38,389 bases of DNA from Deltaproteobacteria bacterium CG_4_8_14_3_um_filter_43_13 (GCA_002782605.1 PFIF01000184.1:1-38389), one strand, 5' to 3'. Numbered from the stretch's first letter, positions 16,108 to 25,413 are shown. Made by a program: numbers and translations. The notes: generated by a model not told the origin, from the sequence alone.

Positions 16108-18087
16108 TTGCTATACAAGCCGAAGAAAGAGAGGACTGGCGTATATAAGCCTGAAAAGATGAAAGACAAAACAGGAAATGTCCTGCACGGTGTAAGCCTT
16201 CTTACTGACCACGATGTTTATCTCTTTAAAGAAGGAAACCATTTTAAACTCTACGATAAACTCGGCTCTCATCCAATGACCATCGATGGAAGAAAGGGAA
16301 TCCTCTTTGCAGTATGGGCGCCAAATGCCGAGACGGTGTCGGTCATTGGAGATTTTAATGGATGGAAGCCGGATGTGCATCCCTTGAAGGTAAGGGGGGA
16401 TGAATCGGGCATATGGGAAGCTTTTGTCCCTGGCGTTGAAAAGGGGACTCCTTACAAATATCACATTGCCTCCAGATACAATAACTACAGGGTTGACAAA
16501 GGTGACCCCCTTGCTTTTTATTGGGAAACCCCTCCCAGGACGGCTTCAGTTGCATGGGATCTGAGTTATGAATGGGGAGATGACGATTGGATGAAAAACA
16601 GGCATAAATTCAATGCCTCTGATGCTCCCTTTGCCATATACGAAGTACATCTTGGTTCGTGGAAAAGATGCCCTGAAGAAGGAAACAGGTTTCTCACCTA
16701 TAGAGAAATAGCCCATTGTTTAACAGAATACGTAAAGGAGACAGGGTTTACCCACGTTGAATTATTACCGGTTATGGAGCATCCCTTTTATGGATCATGG
16801 GGGTATCAAACTGTAGGATATTTCGCACCAACAAGCCGATATGGAACTCCCCAGGATTTTATGTATCTAATAGACTATCTCCATAAAAATGGGATTGGAG
16901 TGATATTGGATTGGGTCCCTTCCCATTTTCCAACGGATGAACACGGGCTTGCCTATTTTGACGGAACCCACCTTTATGAACATGCAGACCGAAGAAAGGG
17001 ACACCATCCCGATTGGGATACCTATATCTTTAATCTGGGAAGGAATGAAGTCAAGGAATTCCTTATCAGCAGTGGTCACTTCTGGCTGGACAAATACCAT
17101 GTTGACGGTTTCAGGGTAGATGCTGTAGCGTCAATGCTGTACCTTGACTATGGAAGAAATGATGGAGAGTGGATACCTAACAAGTATGGGGGAAATGAGA
17201 GTATCAAGGCTATAACCTTCCTGAAGAGGTTCAACGAAGCGGTCTACAGGGATTTTCCCGATGTCCAGACAATAGCGGAAGAATCTACAGCATGGCCAAT
17301 GGTTTCTCAACCCACGTATGTGGGAGGTCTTGGCTTTGGAATGAAATGGAATATGGGATGGATGCATGATACCCTGGATTATTTTTCCAAAGACCCCCTT
17401 TACCGGAAGTACCATCAAAATCAGCTCACCTTCAGTATATGGTACGCATTTTCGGAAAATTTTCTCCTTCCCCTCTCACATGATGAAGTTGTCCATGGAA
17501 AGGGAGCCCTTGTTGGAAAGATGCCTGGAAATGAAGAACAAAAGTCAGCAAACCTTCGGCTCTTGTTAGGATACATGTATGGCCACCCAGGAAAGAAACT
17601 GCTCTTCATGGGAGGAGAATTTGGTCAGTGGAGAGAGTGGAATCATGACGAGAGTTTAGAATGGCATGCCCTTCAATATCCCTCTCATCAGGGAATACAG
17701 AGGTGGGTTAAAGACCTGAACCTCTTTTACAGAAACGAACCTGCTATGCATGAACTGGATTTTGCGATGGAGGGTTTTGAATGGATAGATTTTCATGACT
17801 GGGAGCATGGGATCATAAGCTTTATAAGAAAGGGCAAAAACACCGACGCCATTATCCTTGTTATCTGTAACTTAACACCTATCCCAAGATATAAATATAG
17901 AGTTGGAGTCCCTCGCGGTGGTTTCTGGGAAGAGGTCATTAATAGTGATTCAGAAGTGTACGGAGGAAGTGGACATGGGAACCTCGGCGGTGTTGAAGCC
18001 ACTCCGGTACCAGCCCATGGAAGAGATTATTCCATCTCTCTAACCTTACCTCCTTTGGGGGTTCTGTTTTTTAAGAGTGAAACGTAA
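16108..18087 (+). CDS. glgB: 1,4-alpha-glucan branching enzyme GlgB
   Basis: 659 residues. An N-terminal CBM48 domain (FAVWAPNAETVSVIGDFNGW, about 70-90) precedes the GH13 barrel: VILDWVPSHFP, DGFRVDAVASMLY with nucleophile D338, the acid/base Glu at E391/E392 in IAEESTAWP, and PLSHDEVVHGK with D459. The C-terminal beta domain ends at LPPLGVLFFK. It cuts alpha-1,4 chains and re-attaches them as alpha-1,6 branches in glycogen. The first start is TTG (16108); an ATG at 16159 (MKDKTGNVLHG) is a sound alternative, since the first 17 residues are not family sequence. It heads the alpha-glucan gene set, now cut off from the rest by the 2-kb insert that follows. Confidence 0.95.
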   Translation: MLYKPKKERTGVYKPEKMKDKTGNVLHGVSLLTDHDVYLFKEGNHFKLYDKLGSHPMTIDGRKGILFAVWAPNAETVSVIGDFNGWKPDVHPLKVRGDESGIWEAFVPGVEKGTPYKYHIASRYNNYRVDKGDPLAFYWETPPRTASVAWDLSYEWGDDDWMKNRHKFNASDAPFAIYEVHLGSWKRCPEEGNRFLTYREIAHCLTEYVKETGFTHVELLPVMEHPFYGSWGYQTVGYFAPTSRYGTPQDFMYLIDYLHKNGIGVILDWVPSHFPTDEHGLAYFDGTHLYEHADRRKGHHPDWDTYIFNLGRNEVKEFLISSGHFWLDKYHVDGFRVDAVASMLYLDYGRNDGEWIPNKYGGNESIKAITFLKRFNEAVYRDFPDVQTIAEESTAWPMVSQPTYVGGLGFGMKWNMGWMHDTLDYFSKDPLYRKYHQNQLTFSIWYAFSENFLLPLSHDEVVHGKGALVGKMPGNEEQKSANLRLLLGYMYGHPGKKLLFMGGEFGQWREWNHDESLEWHALQYPSHQGIQRWVKDLNLFYRNEPAMHELDFAMEGFEWIDFHDWEHGIISFIRKGKNTDAIILVICNLTPIPRYKYRVGVPRGGFWEEVINSDSEVYGGSGHGNLGGVEATPVPAHGRDYSISLTLPPLGVLFFKSET

Positions 18088-18185
18088 ATTTCGGGGAACG
18101 GAGTGTTGTTGTATTTTTTAGGTCTCCCAAAGAGTTGGTCGATGAAAAGGATTCAAGAGGTCAAGGATTCAAGGATTCGAGCGAA

Positions 18186-18254
18186 ATGCTTAAAAATTAC
18201 AAAGAATTAAAGGTCTGGCAAAAGTCCTATCACCTATGTTTGATGGTTTCTTAA
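18186..18254 (+). pseudogene. 5' fragment of a four-helix-bundle (23S rRNA intervening-sequence-like) gene
   Basis: MLKNYKELKVWQKSYHLCL is the conserved opening of the S23/four-helix-bundle family (TIGR02436 type); the full protein is about 115-125 residues. The reading hits TAA after 22 codons because it enters the inverted-repeat element at 18239-18376. The upstream GGATTCAAG-type direct repeats (18150-18180) are also typical leaders of this gene family. No remaining 3' part is seen after the element. Confidence 0.7.
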
Positions 18255-18376
18255 AAAGTCAGGAAACCCTCTTCCTTGTCATTCCGGCGAAAGCCGGAAT
18301 CCAGTAATTTCAAGCACTTTTAGACTCCGGCTTTCGCCGGAGTGACGGAATTAAGACTTTTTGCGAAGCCATCAAA
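18239..18376. mobile_element. 138-bp MITE-like element inside the four-helix-bundle fragment
   Basis: Terminal inverted repeats of 22 bases with three mismatches: left starts TTTGATGGTTTC (18239-18260), right ends GCGAAGCCATCAAA (18355-18376), both with the inner motif AAAAAGTC/GACTTTTT. Inside are two seven-bp-stem hairpins, TTCCGGC-GAAA-GCCGGAA (18282-18299) and CTCCGGC-TTTC-GCCGGAG (18325-18342), a common extragenic repeat type. No clear target duplication. The rest of the gap (18377-18458) shows nothing recognisable. Confidence 0.68.
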
Positions 18377-18500
18377 TTTGTTCATTATAGAAAAGTGGTC
18401 TCGCTGGAGCGAGACAAAAAGAAAAGCATATATCATATAACAGCGTATATCTGGCATTGTTTTGCGCTCAACCCTGCAATCAACACACAAGGGGACAACC

Positions 18501-19289
18501 ATGCAAATGAGCACCGAAGACTTGACCGATCTTCAAAGAGCTAAACAAGTTCTCGAAAACCCGATCCTTGCGGTAAAAATCACCAATATTATCGGCAGCC
18601 CAATTGAAAAGGGCATGGATCTTTTGCCCGACAAATGGTCGGAGGCCGTAAGCCACGCAACCAAGAAGGCACTCGATACTGCCCTAGACGTTGCATTACT
18701 CACACTCGACAAGGATTCTGGGGGTCAAGCTCAGAATATTTGGCACAAGGTTGCTGTGGGGGTCTCGGGTGGTGTTGGTGGAGCTGCCGGCATCCTAGGT
18801 TTAATAGTCGAACTGCCAATTTCGACCGGCATCATGCTCCGGTCAATCGCAGACATTGCTCGTGGTCAAGGAGAGCAATTGAATCTGCCTGAGGTGAAGC
18901 TTGCCTGTATTGAAGTGTTTGCGCTTGGAGGAACAACATCTAAGGACGATGCCTCCGAATCTGGTTATTTCGCTGTTCGGGCTGCCCTCGCTAAAGCGGT
19001 TTCAGAAGCTGCAGAGTTTATTGCGGAAAGGGGCATTGCAAGAGAAGGCGCACCTGCTCTCGTTCGCCTGGTTTCTCAATTAGCGGAGCGCTTTGGAATC
19101 ACTGTCTCTGAGAAGGTAGCTGCACAGGCCATCCCAGCGATCGGTGCTGTCGGAGGAGCGTTGATCAATTTGTTGTTCATAGACCATTTCCAAGATATGG
19201 CAAGAGGTCACTTCAGCGTACGCAGGCTTGAAAGAAAATACGATCCGGCAACTGTTAAGGCCGCATATCTTTCGCTTCCGAACAAGTGA
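18501..19289 (+). CDS. EcsC-family protein
   Basis: 262 residues from the ATG at 18501, chosen because AAGGGG (18489-18494) precedes it; the longer TTG-start reading from 18462 would run through the cassette boundary. A glycine-rich hydrophobic segment (VGVSGGVGGAAGILGLIVELPISTGIMLRSIADIAR, about 80-115) and a second one (AIPAIGAVGGALINLLFIDHFQDMARGHF) are the EcsC (PF12787) hallmarks. EcsC was named from the Bacillus ecs ABC-transporter operon; its activity is unknown, and members recur in integron cassettes and membrane-linked accessory regions. The bases and codons look unlike the flanking glycogen genes (more GC-rich, Ala-rich), in keeping with transfer. Confidence 0.78.
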   Translation: MQMSTEDLTDLQRAKQVLENPILAVKITNIIGSPIEKGMDLLPDKWSEAVSHATKKALDTALDVALLTLDKDSGGQAQNIWHKVAVGVSGGVGGAAGILGLIVELPISTGIMLRSIADIARGQGEQLNLPEVKLACIEVFALGGTTSKDDASESGYFAVRAALAKAVSEAAEFIAERGIAREGAPALVRLVSQLAERFGITVSEKVAAQAIPAIGAVGGALINLLFIDHFQDMARGHFSVRRLERKYDPATVKAAYLSLPNK

Positions 19290-19301
19290 ATCTCGTTTAG
19301 C

Positions 19302-19433
19302 GCATAACACGGCAAACAACGACGCTGGTAATAGTCATGAGTAGTAAAAGCCTCGTTCAACACTTTTGTTTCACAAGGAATTTGTCTATTCGTAGTTCGC
19401 AAAAGTGCTGCGTTGTTTGTCCAAACGTTATCT
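19302..19433 (+). other. attC recombination site (132 bp)
   Basis: R'' core GCATAAC (19302-19308), arm CAAACAACG (19313-19321) pairing with CGTTGTTTG (19411-19419), inner stem CACTTTTG (19361-19368) with CAAAAGTG (19400-19407), R' core GTTATCT (19427-19433). Predicted crossover between G19427 and T19428. Confidence 0.78.
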
Positions 19434-19497
19434 GCTCAGTGCGGGCAGGGGAGACCATTTTTTAAAAAACTTATTTATGTTATGAGGAGTTAGTAAA

Positions 19498-19722
19498 ATG
19501 GAGATTGCTAATAGAATAATAGTTGATGAGAAGATTAGATTTGGGAAGCCCGTTATAAAAGGTTCACGGGTTCCGGTGGATTTAATTATTGGAAAATTGG
19601 CTGGTGGCATGACCTATGATGAAGTTATGTCTGAATACGACTTAACGAAAGAAGATATTTTAGCTGCATTAGATTATGCTGCAAAACACCTTTCAGATGA
19701 AGAAATCAGGGCTATAGCTTAA
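19498..19722 (+). CDS. DUF433 domain protein, putative antitoxin
   Basis: 74 residues matching DUF433 throughout: RIIVDEKIRFGKPVIKGSRVPVDLIIGKLAGGMTYDEVMSEY then LTKEDILAALDYAA. This winged-HTH-like family is the usual antitoxin partner of DUF5615 PIN-like proteins (VapB45-type). AGGAG precedes the ATG. The partner starts one base after the stop. It follows an attC directly and may be the contents of a following cassette that has lost its own attC, or chromosomal DNA. Confidence 0.85.
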   Translation: MEIANRIIVDEKIRFGKPVIKGSRVPVDLIIGKLAGGMTYDEVMSEYDLTKEDILAALDYAAKHLSDEEIRAIA

Positions 19723-19723
19723 G

Positions 19724-20089
19724 ATGATTAAATTTGTAATTGATGAAGACATGCCAAGATCAACAGCAAGGGTTTTAAAAGCCAATGGTTTTGACTCCTT
19801 AGATGTACGGGATTATGGTTTGAGAGGTAAAGATGACGAAGAGGTATTTGAATTTGCTCAAAGAAATAATGCCATACTATTGACTGGCGATTGGGGATTT
19901 GGGAACCTCTTACATTTCCCAGTAGGGAGTCATTTAGGGATTGTCATTGCTCATTTCCCTAACGAAATATCCTCTGCTGAATTGAATAATCAGATACTCA
20001 AAGCTTTTAGGAACCTTACAGAAGGTGATTTTAAAGGCAATCTCATTATTCTTGAACCAGGTAAACTAAGAATTAGAAGGAAACCATAA
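19724..20089 (+). CDS. DUF5615 PIN-like protein, putative ribonuclease toxin
   Basis: 121 residues with the acidic residues of the PIN-like fold: VIDEDMPRS at the N-terminus, LDVRDYGLRGKDDEEV in the middle and LLTGDWGFGN in the active-site strand. DUF5615 proteins pair with DUF433 proteins and are classed with VapC-type (Mut7-C/PIN-like) nucleases; toxicity is inferred. One base separates it from the antitoxin gene, so translation is coupled. No attC follows before the next gene 22 bases on. Confidence 0.85.
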   Translation: MIKFVIDEDMPRSTARVLKANGFDSLDVRDYGLRGKDDEEVFEFAQRNNAILLTGDWGFGNLLHFPVGSHLGIVIAHFPNEISSAELNNQILKAFRNLTEGDFKGNLIILEPGKLRIRRKP

Positions 20090-20111
20090 TTAGTAAGGAG
20101 TAACCCCCATA

Positions 20112-22541
20112 ATGGATAAGTATATATGCATCCATGGACATTTTTACCAGCCGCCAAGGGAGAACCCATGGCTTGAAGAGGTAGAATTTCAAGACGGAGC
20201 CTATCCTTATCATGACTGGAATGATAAGATAACCGCCCAGTGTTACAAACCTAATACAGCTTCCCGCATCCTTGATAAGGACGAAAGGATCGTTGATATA
20301 GTAAACAACTATTCAAAAATCAGCTTTAACGTGGGACCGACCCTTGCTTCCTGGATGGAAAGAAACAAACCCGAAGTCTACAAGGCTATCCTTGAAGCTG
20401 ATAGATTGAGCATAAAACGGTTCTCCGGACATGGTTCGGCAATAGCCCAGGTATACAACCATATGATTACACCCCTCGCAAACAAAAGGGACAAATACAC
20501 CCAGGCAATATGGGGGATAAAGGACTTTCAGAAGAGGTTTGGAAGATTCCCTGAAGGAATGTGGCTTCCCGAAACTGCCGTTGATATAGAGACCCTTGAA
20601 GTATTGGCAGAGCTTGAGATAAAGTTCACCATCCTCTCTCAAATACAGGCAAAGAGAGTAAAGAAAAAAGAGGAGAGCGAATGGCAGGATGTCAGCGGAG
20701 GAAGGGTTGACCCGACAATGCCTTATCTATGCACCCTTCCATCAGGAAGGAATGTAAACCTGTTTTTCTACGATGGGCCTATCTCTCGGGACATTGCCTT
20801 TGGAGAGTTGTTAAACAGCGGAGAAGCCTTTGTCAGGAGACTGCTCTCTGCATTTAATGATCAAAGGGGCAGGACACAGCTTGTCCACATTGCAACGGAT
20901 GGGGAGACGTATGGTCACCACCACCGCTTCGGAGATATGGCTTTAGCTTACTGTCTCTATCTTATCGAGTCAAATACCCTTGCAAAGATAATCAATTATG
21001 GAGAGTACCTTGAAAAACACCCTCCAACCTACATTGTTGAAATCTTAGAAAACTCATCCTGGAGCTGCTGTCACGGAATAGAACGGTGGAGAGACAATTG
21101 CGGCTGCAGCACAGGAATGAATCAGGGATGGACCCAGGCATGGAGAAAGCCCCTAAGAGTGGCGATGGACGCGCTGAGAGACAGACTCGTACCGCTCTAT
21201 AAAGAAGAGGCATCAAGGTATTTAAGTGACCCATGGAAAGCAAGGGACGACTACATCGAGGCTATACTGGACAGATCACGGAAGAATACAGAAGGGTTTC
21301 TCAGAGAACATTCTGTTAAAGCCCTTTCAACCGAAGAAAAGATAAGAGTCTTAAAGCTTCTGGAGATGCAGAGAAATGCCATGCTCATGTTTACAAGTTG
21401 CGGCTGGTTTTTCGACGAGATATCCGGAATCGAGACTACTCAGATCATGCAATATGCAGCCAGGGCTATCCAGCTTACAGAGGAACTGTTTGACATATCC
21501 GTTGAAGAAGATTACCTTTCAACCCTTGAAAAGGCACCTACTAATATACCGAAACTGGCAAATGGCAGAAGGATATATGAAACCCTTGTCAAACCTGCAA
21601 TGGTTGACCTCATGAGGGTTGGTGCCCACTATGCCATATCCTCCATCTTCGATGGATATTCTAAAAGCACTGCCATATACTGCTATACCATCACTAGAGA
21701 GACATACAACCTGAGTGGGGCAGGGAGGTTAAGGCTTGCTACAGGAAGGGTCAAGGTAGTCTCGGACATAACATGGGATCAAGAATATGTATGCTTTGCC
21801 GTGCTCCACCTGGGAGAGCATAATGTCATCGGAGGGATTAGGATTAATGTAAACGATGAAGTCTTCTCAATGATGTACAGGGAATTAACAGAGGTTTTTG
21901 AAAGAGGAGATATCTCCAAGGTCATAAGGGCCATGGATAAACACTTTGGCGTGAATAACTATTCTCTCTGGCATCTCTTTAAGGATGAACAGAGAAGAAT
22001 CTTAGATCACATCCTTCGTTCAACGCTAGATGATGCAGAGGCTTCGTTCCGTCAGATATACGAGGATAATTACGGTACCATGAACTTCTTACATGAAGTC
22101 TCTTACCCCCTTCCAAGCCCACTTCTCGCGGCCACTGAGCTCATCCTGAATACGGACATAAGGAAAGTCCTTGAAGAAGAAAAACCAGATTTAGACAAAC
22201 TGAAACAGCTGATAAGCGCGGTAAAGAGATGGACTGTGAATATTGACAAACCAACCTTGAGTTTTGCTGCAAACTCTATGATCAATACCCTCAGCGAAAA
22301 GTTAAACTTGAATAGTAATGATCTATCAATTATTGAAGCCCTTGAGCATACTATAAGACTGTTGAGGTTATTACCACTGGAGTTAGACCTGTCGACTTCC
22401 CAGAATATCTACTTTTACATAGGGCAGACGATCCTTCCTGATAAGGTGAAAGAGAGAGAAGAAAGTAAAGATGAAAAAGCGGAGAAATGGCTGGATGCTT
22501 TTTATAAATTGGGGCTTCAACTACATGTGAAGGTCTTATGA
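20112..22541 (+). CDS. GH57 glycoside hydrolase with DUF3536 (alpha-glucan active)
   Basis: 809 residues. N-terminal GH57 barrel: CIHGHFYQPPRENPW (region 1), FSGHGSAIAQ (region 2), GMWLPE with probable nucleophile E154 (region 3), TDGETYGHHH with acid/base D263 (region 4). The C-terminal two-thirds match DUF3536, including SCCHGIERWRDNCGCSTGMNQ and FTSCGWFFDEISGIETTQIMQYA. Such proteins are placed among alpha-amylase/amylopullulanase-like enzymes; the exact reaction is unknown. Here, between glgB and malQ, a role in trimming or debranching glycogen or maltodextrin is likely. Its stop overlaps the malQ start by four bases. No signal peptide: cytoplasmic. Confidence 0.88.
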   Translation: MDKYICIHGHFYQPPRENPWLEEVEFQDGAYPYHDWNDKITAQCYKPNTASRILDKDERIVDIVNNYSKISFNVGPTLASWMERNKPEVYKAILEADRLSIKRFSGHGSAIAQVYNHMITPLANKRDKYTQAIWGIKDFQKRFGRFPEGMWLPETAVDIETLEVLAELEIKFTILSQIQAKRVKKKEESEWQDVSGGRVDPTMPYLCTLPSGRNVNLFFYDGPISRDIAFGELLNSGEAFVRRLLSAFNDQRGRTQLVHIATDGETYGHHHRFGDMALAYCLYLIESNTLAKIINYGEYLEKHPPTYIVEILENSSWSCCHGIERWRDNCGCSTGMNQGWTQAWRKPLRVAMDALRDRLVPLYKEEASRYLSDPWKARDDYIEAILDRSRKNTEGFLREHSVKALSTEEKIRVLKLLEMQRNAMLMFTSCGWFFDEISGIETTQIMQYAARAIQLTEELFDISVEEDYLSTLEKAPTNIPKLANGRRIYETLVKPAMVDLMRVGAHYAISSIFDGYSKSTAIYCYTITRETYNLSGAGRLRLATGRVKVVSDITWDQEYVCFAVLHLGEHNVIGGIRINVNDEVFSMMYRELTEVFERGDISKVIRAMDKHFGVNNYSLWHLFKDEQRRILDHILRSTLDDAEASFRQIYEDNYGTMNFLHEVSYPLPSPLLAATELILNTDIRKVLEEEKPDLDKLKQLISAVKRWTVNIDKPTLSFAANSMINTLSEKLNLNSNDLSIIEALEHTIRLLRLLPLELDLSTSQNIYFYIGQTILPDKVKEREESKDEKAEKWLDAFYKLGLQLHVKVL

Positions 22542-24034
22542 TGAGACGAGGAAGCGGTATACTTCTTCATGTATCATCCCTACCTTCATCATTCGGCATT
22601 GGAGATTTGGGACCATGGGCTTACCGTTTTGCGGATTTTCTTGCTGAGACCAAACAGAGTTTTTGGCAAATCCTTCCCTTAAACCCTGCCGAACCGGCTC
22701 ATGCCAACTCCCCATACCACGCCATATCTGTCTTTGCCAGCAATCCACTGTTAATAAGCCCAGAGCTTCTGGTCCGCGATGGCTTCCTTGCCGAAGAAGA
22801 TATTGAGCCATCACCCAATTTCCCCGGGGAAAGGGTAAATTATGAAGAGGTTGTTGCTTATAAAAAAATGCTTTTTTCTCTGGCATACCAGTGTTTCAAA
22901 AAAGGGGGAGCCAATCATGAATATGAAAGGTTTTGTCAGGACAATTCCCATTGGCTCACAGACTTTGCCCTTTTTCTCACCCTCAAAGCCCATTTCAACG
23001 GAAAGGTGTGGAGTGAATGGCCTTCTGAAATAAGGGATAGGAAAAAAGAAGCTCTACAACCGTTTAAAGAGGAGCTTTTGGATGAAATGGAGTTTCATAA
23101 GTTCCTTCAGTACATATTCTTCAAACAGTGGTTCTCGCTAAAGCTCTATTGCAATCAGAAGGGCATTCATATCATTGGAGACATCCCCTTTTATGTGGAA
23201 TACGACAGCGTAGAGCTCTGGACTAATCCCGATATGTTTAAGCTAAATGGAGAAAAGAGACCTTATGCTGTTGCAGGTGTTCCGCCCGATTACTTCAGTG
23301 AGACAGGGCAGCTTTGGGGCAATCCTGTTTATCGGTGGGATGTCTTGAGGGAGAGGGGCTATGATTGGTGGGGTCAAAGGATAGGATATAACTTAAAATA
23401 CTTTGATCTTGTGAGGATTGATCATTTCCGTGGCTTTGTTGGGTATTGGGAAGTTCCAGCAGGCGAAAGCACTGCTATGAACGGAAGATGGGTTGAGGCA
23501 CCCGCAGAAGACCTCTTCAATACTCTGCTTAAGAAGTTTCCCTATCTACCCATGATTGCAGAGGATCTGGGTGTAATCACCCCGGATGTACGGGAAGTGA
23601 TGAACCGTTTTGACTTTCTAGGCATGAAGGTGCTCCTTTTCGCCTTTGGTAAAGATATTTCTACCAACCCCTATATACCTCATAATATCGTGAAAAACTG
23701 TGTTATATACACAGGGACTCACGACAACAATACGGTGAGGGGATGGTTTGAAAAAGAGGCAACATCGGAGGACAAGAGGAGACTATTTCAGTATCTGGGG
23801 CATGAGGTGTCAGTAGAGGATATTCACTGGGAAATGATCAGGCTTGCCATGATGTCAGTCGCAAACATGGCCATATTCCCAATGCAGGATATCTTAGGTC
23901 TCGGGGAGACGTCCAGGATGAATCGACCGGCAACAACACGGGACAACTGGATATGGCGGCTTATGTCTGAACAGTTGACACCGGGCATTGCTGCAAAACT
24001 CCTGGAGATAACCGAAATTTATGGAAGGGCATAA
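22538..24034 (+). CDS. malQ: 4-alpha-glucanotransferase (GH77)
   Basis: 498 residues, normal for GH77. Motifs: GIGDLGPWAYRFADFLAE, SPYHAISVFASNPLLIS, VRIDHFRGFVGYW with nucleophile D295, MIAEDLGVIT with acid/base E342, YTGTHDNNTVRGW with D396, and the closing GLGETSRMNRPATT. It transfers alpha-1,4-glucan segments between chains (disproportionating enzyme) in glycogen and maltodextrin turnover. The ATG overlaps the end of the GH57 gene (ATGA type), indicating coupled translation. Confidence 0.95.
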   Translation: MMRRGSGILLHVSSLPSSFGIGDLGPWAYRFADFLAETKQSFWQILPLNPAEPAHANSPYHAISVFASNPLLISPELLVRDGFLAEEDIEPSPNFPGERVNYEEVVAYKKMLFSLAYQCFKKGGANHEYERFCQDNSHWLTDFALFLTLKAHFNGKVWSEWPSEIRDRKKEALQPFKEELLDEMEFHKFLQYIFFKQWFSLKLYCNQKGIHIIGDIPFYVEYDSVELWTNPDMFKLNGEKRPYAVAGVPPDYFSETGQLWGNPVYRWDVLRERGYDWWGQRIGYNLKYFDLVRIDHFRGFVGYWEVPAGESTAMNGRWVEAPAEDLFNTLLKKFPYLPMIAEDLGVITPDVREVMNRFDFLGMKVLLFAFGKDISTNPYIPHNIVKNCVIYTGTHDNNTVRGWFEKEATSEDKRRLFQYLGHEVSVEDIHWEMIRLAMMSVANMAIFPMQDILGLGETSRMNRPATTRDNWIWRLMSEQLTPGIAAKLLEITEIYGRA

Positions 24035-24051
24035 ATAGGAGGAGACACCTG

Positions 24052-25380
24052 ATGCACTATGACACAGCCCTTAGGGGCTACACGTCGAAGCGAATCGAGG
24101 AGATTGAATCCGCAGATATCCTGATAGGGATCCCCTGCTATAACAACGAGCGAACCATCGCCCACGTGATCCAGATGGTCAGTCATGGCATGGCCAAGCA
24201 CTACAATGAACGAAGGAGCGTAATCTTCATTGCCGATGGGGGCTCCACAGACGATACCAGGGAGGCAGCCAAGGAGTTTGAGATCAAACCGTGGCAGGAG
24301 AAGATTGTCTCTATTTACCGTGGCTCAGCGGGAAAAGGGACAGCCCTCAGGTCTATCTTTGAGGCTGCGAAGCGGCTCAGTGTTGAGGCGTGCGCTGTAG
24401 TGGACTCAGACCTCAGGAGTATCACATCGGACTGGGTGCAATATCTCCTGGACCCGGTTATTAGCAGGAAGTATCAGTTTGTGTCACCTGTCTACCTCCG
24501 GCACAAGTACGACGGAACTATTACTAACAATATCGTATACAACCTCACTCGCACCCTTTATGGAAAGCGCATCCGACAGCCCATAGGGGGAGACTTTGCT
24601 TTCTCAAGGGATTTAGCCGGATTCTATAGTGATCAGGACGTTTGGGGAACGGACGTGGCCCGGTATGGGATAGACATCTGGATGACCACCAACGCTATCA
24701 CTCAAGGGTTTAGTGTCTGCCAGTCCAATCTGGGAGCTAAGATCCACGATGTCAAGGACCCGGGACAGCACCTGGGCCCCATGTTCCGTCAGGTTATCTG
24801 GACCCTTTTTTCCCTCATGGAACGCTTTGAAACCTACTGGAAAGAGGTCAGGGGCAGCAAACCTGTTGAGACTTTTGGACACGAAGAATACGTGGAGCCT
24901 GAGCCTGTGGTTGTTAACGTAGAGGTAATGATAGAGAATTTCAGGACCGGCTTCCAGCAGTTCTCTTCCCTGTGGAAGGAGATATTCTGCAAAGATTGTT
25001 TCGACGAGATCACAAAGAGTTACGAAATGGATTCGAGCCATTTTCATCTCTCCACCGATGCATGGATTCAGATACTCTATGAATTAGCAGCTACCTTCCA
25101 TGCTTGGCGCATCAACCGCAACAAGTTGATCGACTTAGTTACCCCCCTCTACTATGCCCGGGTAGCCTCCTTCGTCCAGCAAACCCGGGAGATGTCCTTA
25201 CAGGAAGCCGAGGCACTGGTAGAGGAGCAGGCTATAAAGTTTGAGGAACACAAGGATTATCTCATCGAGGTATGGAATAAGAAAACTGAGGAGACAGCAG
25301 ATATACTTGCCAAGTTTGAAAAGGGACTTCGCAAAGAAGGGGCTGAAGAGAAGCAGAATAAAAAGGGGAGGAGACAATAA
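24052..25380 (+). CDS. GT-A glycosyltransferase, mannosyl/glucosylglycerate synthase-like (GT78/GT81-like)
   Basis: 442 residues. ILIGIPCYNNERTIAHVI starts the nucleotide-binding fold, D118-S-D120 in VVDSDLRS is the metal-binding DxD, and IRQPIGGDFAFSRDLAGF with YGIDIWMTTNAITQGFSV resembles the acceptor region of mannosylglycerate synthase (IEQPLGGEL, WGIDT). The last 150 residues are helical and unassigned. It may glycosylate glycerate/3-phosphoglycerate or prime glucan synthesis. AGGAGG lies before the ATG and malQ ends 17 bases upstream, so it is in the alpha-glucan operon. Family fold is firm, substrate is not. Confidence 0.72.
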   Translation: MHYDTALRGYTSKRIEEIESADILIGIPCYNNERTIAHVIQMVSHGMAKHYNERRSVIFIADGGSTDDTREAAKEFEIKPWQEKIVSIYRGSAGKGTALRSIFEAAKRLSVEACAVVDSDLRSITSDWVQYLLDPVISRKYQFVSPVYLRHKYDGTITNNIVYNLTRTLYGKRIRQPIGGDFAFSRDLAGFYSDQDVWGTDVARYGIDIWMTTNAITQGFSVCQSNLGAKIHDVKDPGQHLGPMFRQVIWTLFSLMERFETYWKEVRGSKPVETFGHEEYVEPEPVVVNVEVMIENFRTGFQQFSSLWKEIFCKDCFDEITKSYEMDSSHFHLSTDAWIQILYELAATFHAWRINRNKLIDLVTPLYYARVASFVQQTREMSLQEAEALVEEQAIKFEEHKDYLIEVWNKKTEETADILAKFEKGLRKEGAEEKQNKKGRRQ

Positions 25381-25413
25381 ACAAACGAAGATAACAGAAA
25401 GGAGGGGAGAGCG

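Larger units (their letters stand above)
18459..19433 (+). mobile_element. integron-type gene cassette carrying an EcsC-family gene
   Basis: The 3' end is a 132-bp attC (19302-19433). The extended R'' core AGCGCATAAC (19299-19308) predicts a 5' boundary GTTATGCGCT; GTTTTGCGCT is found at 18459-18468, one mismatch, just before the gene. Cassette body about 18460-19427, one gene in attC orientation. It lies between glgB and the GH57 gene, not beside an integron integrase, which suggests insertion at a secondary GTT site or a relic. Confidence 0.72.

Noticed and set aside
18462..18500. TTG start 13 codons upstream of EcsC
   Set aside because: It would begin on the cassette crossover site; the ATG at 18501 has an AAGGGG ribosome site.
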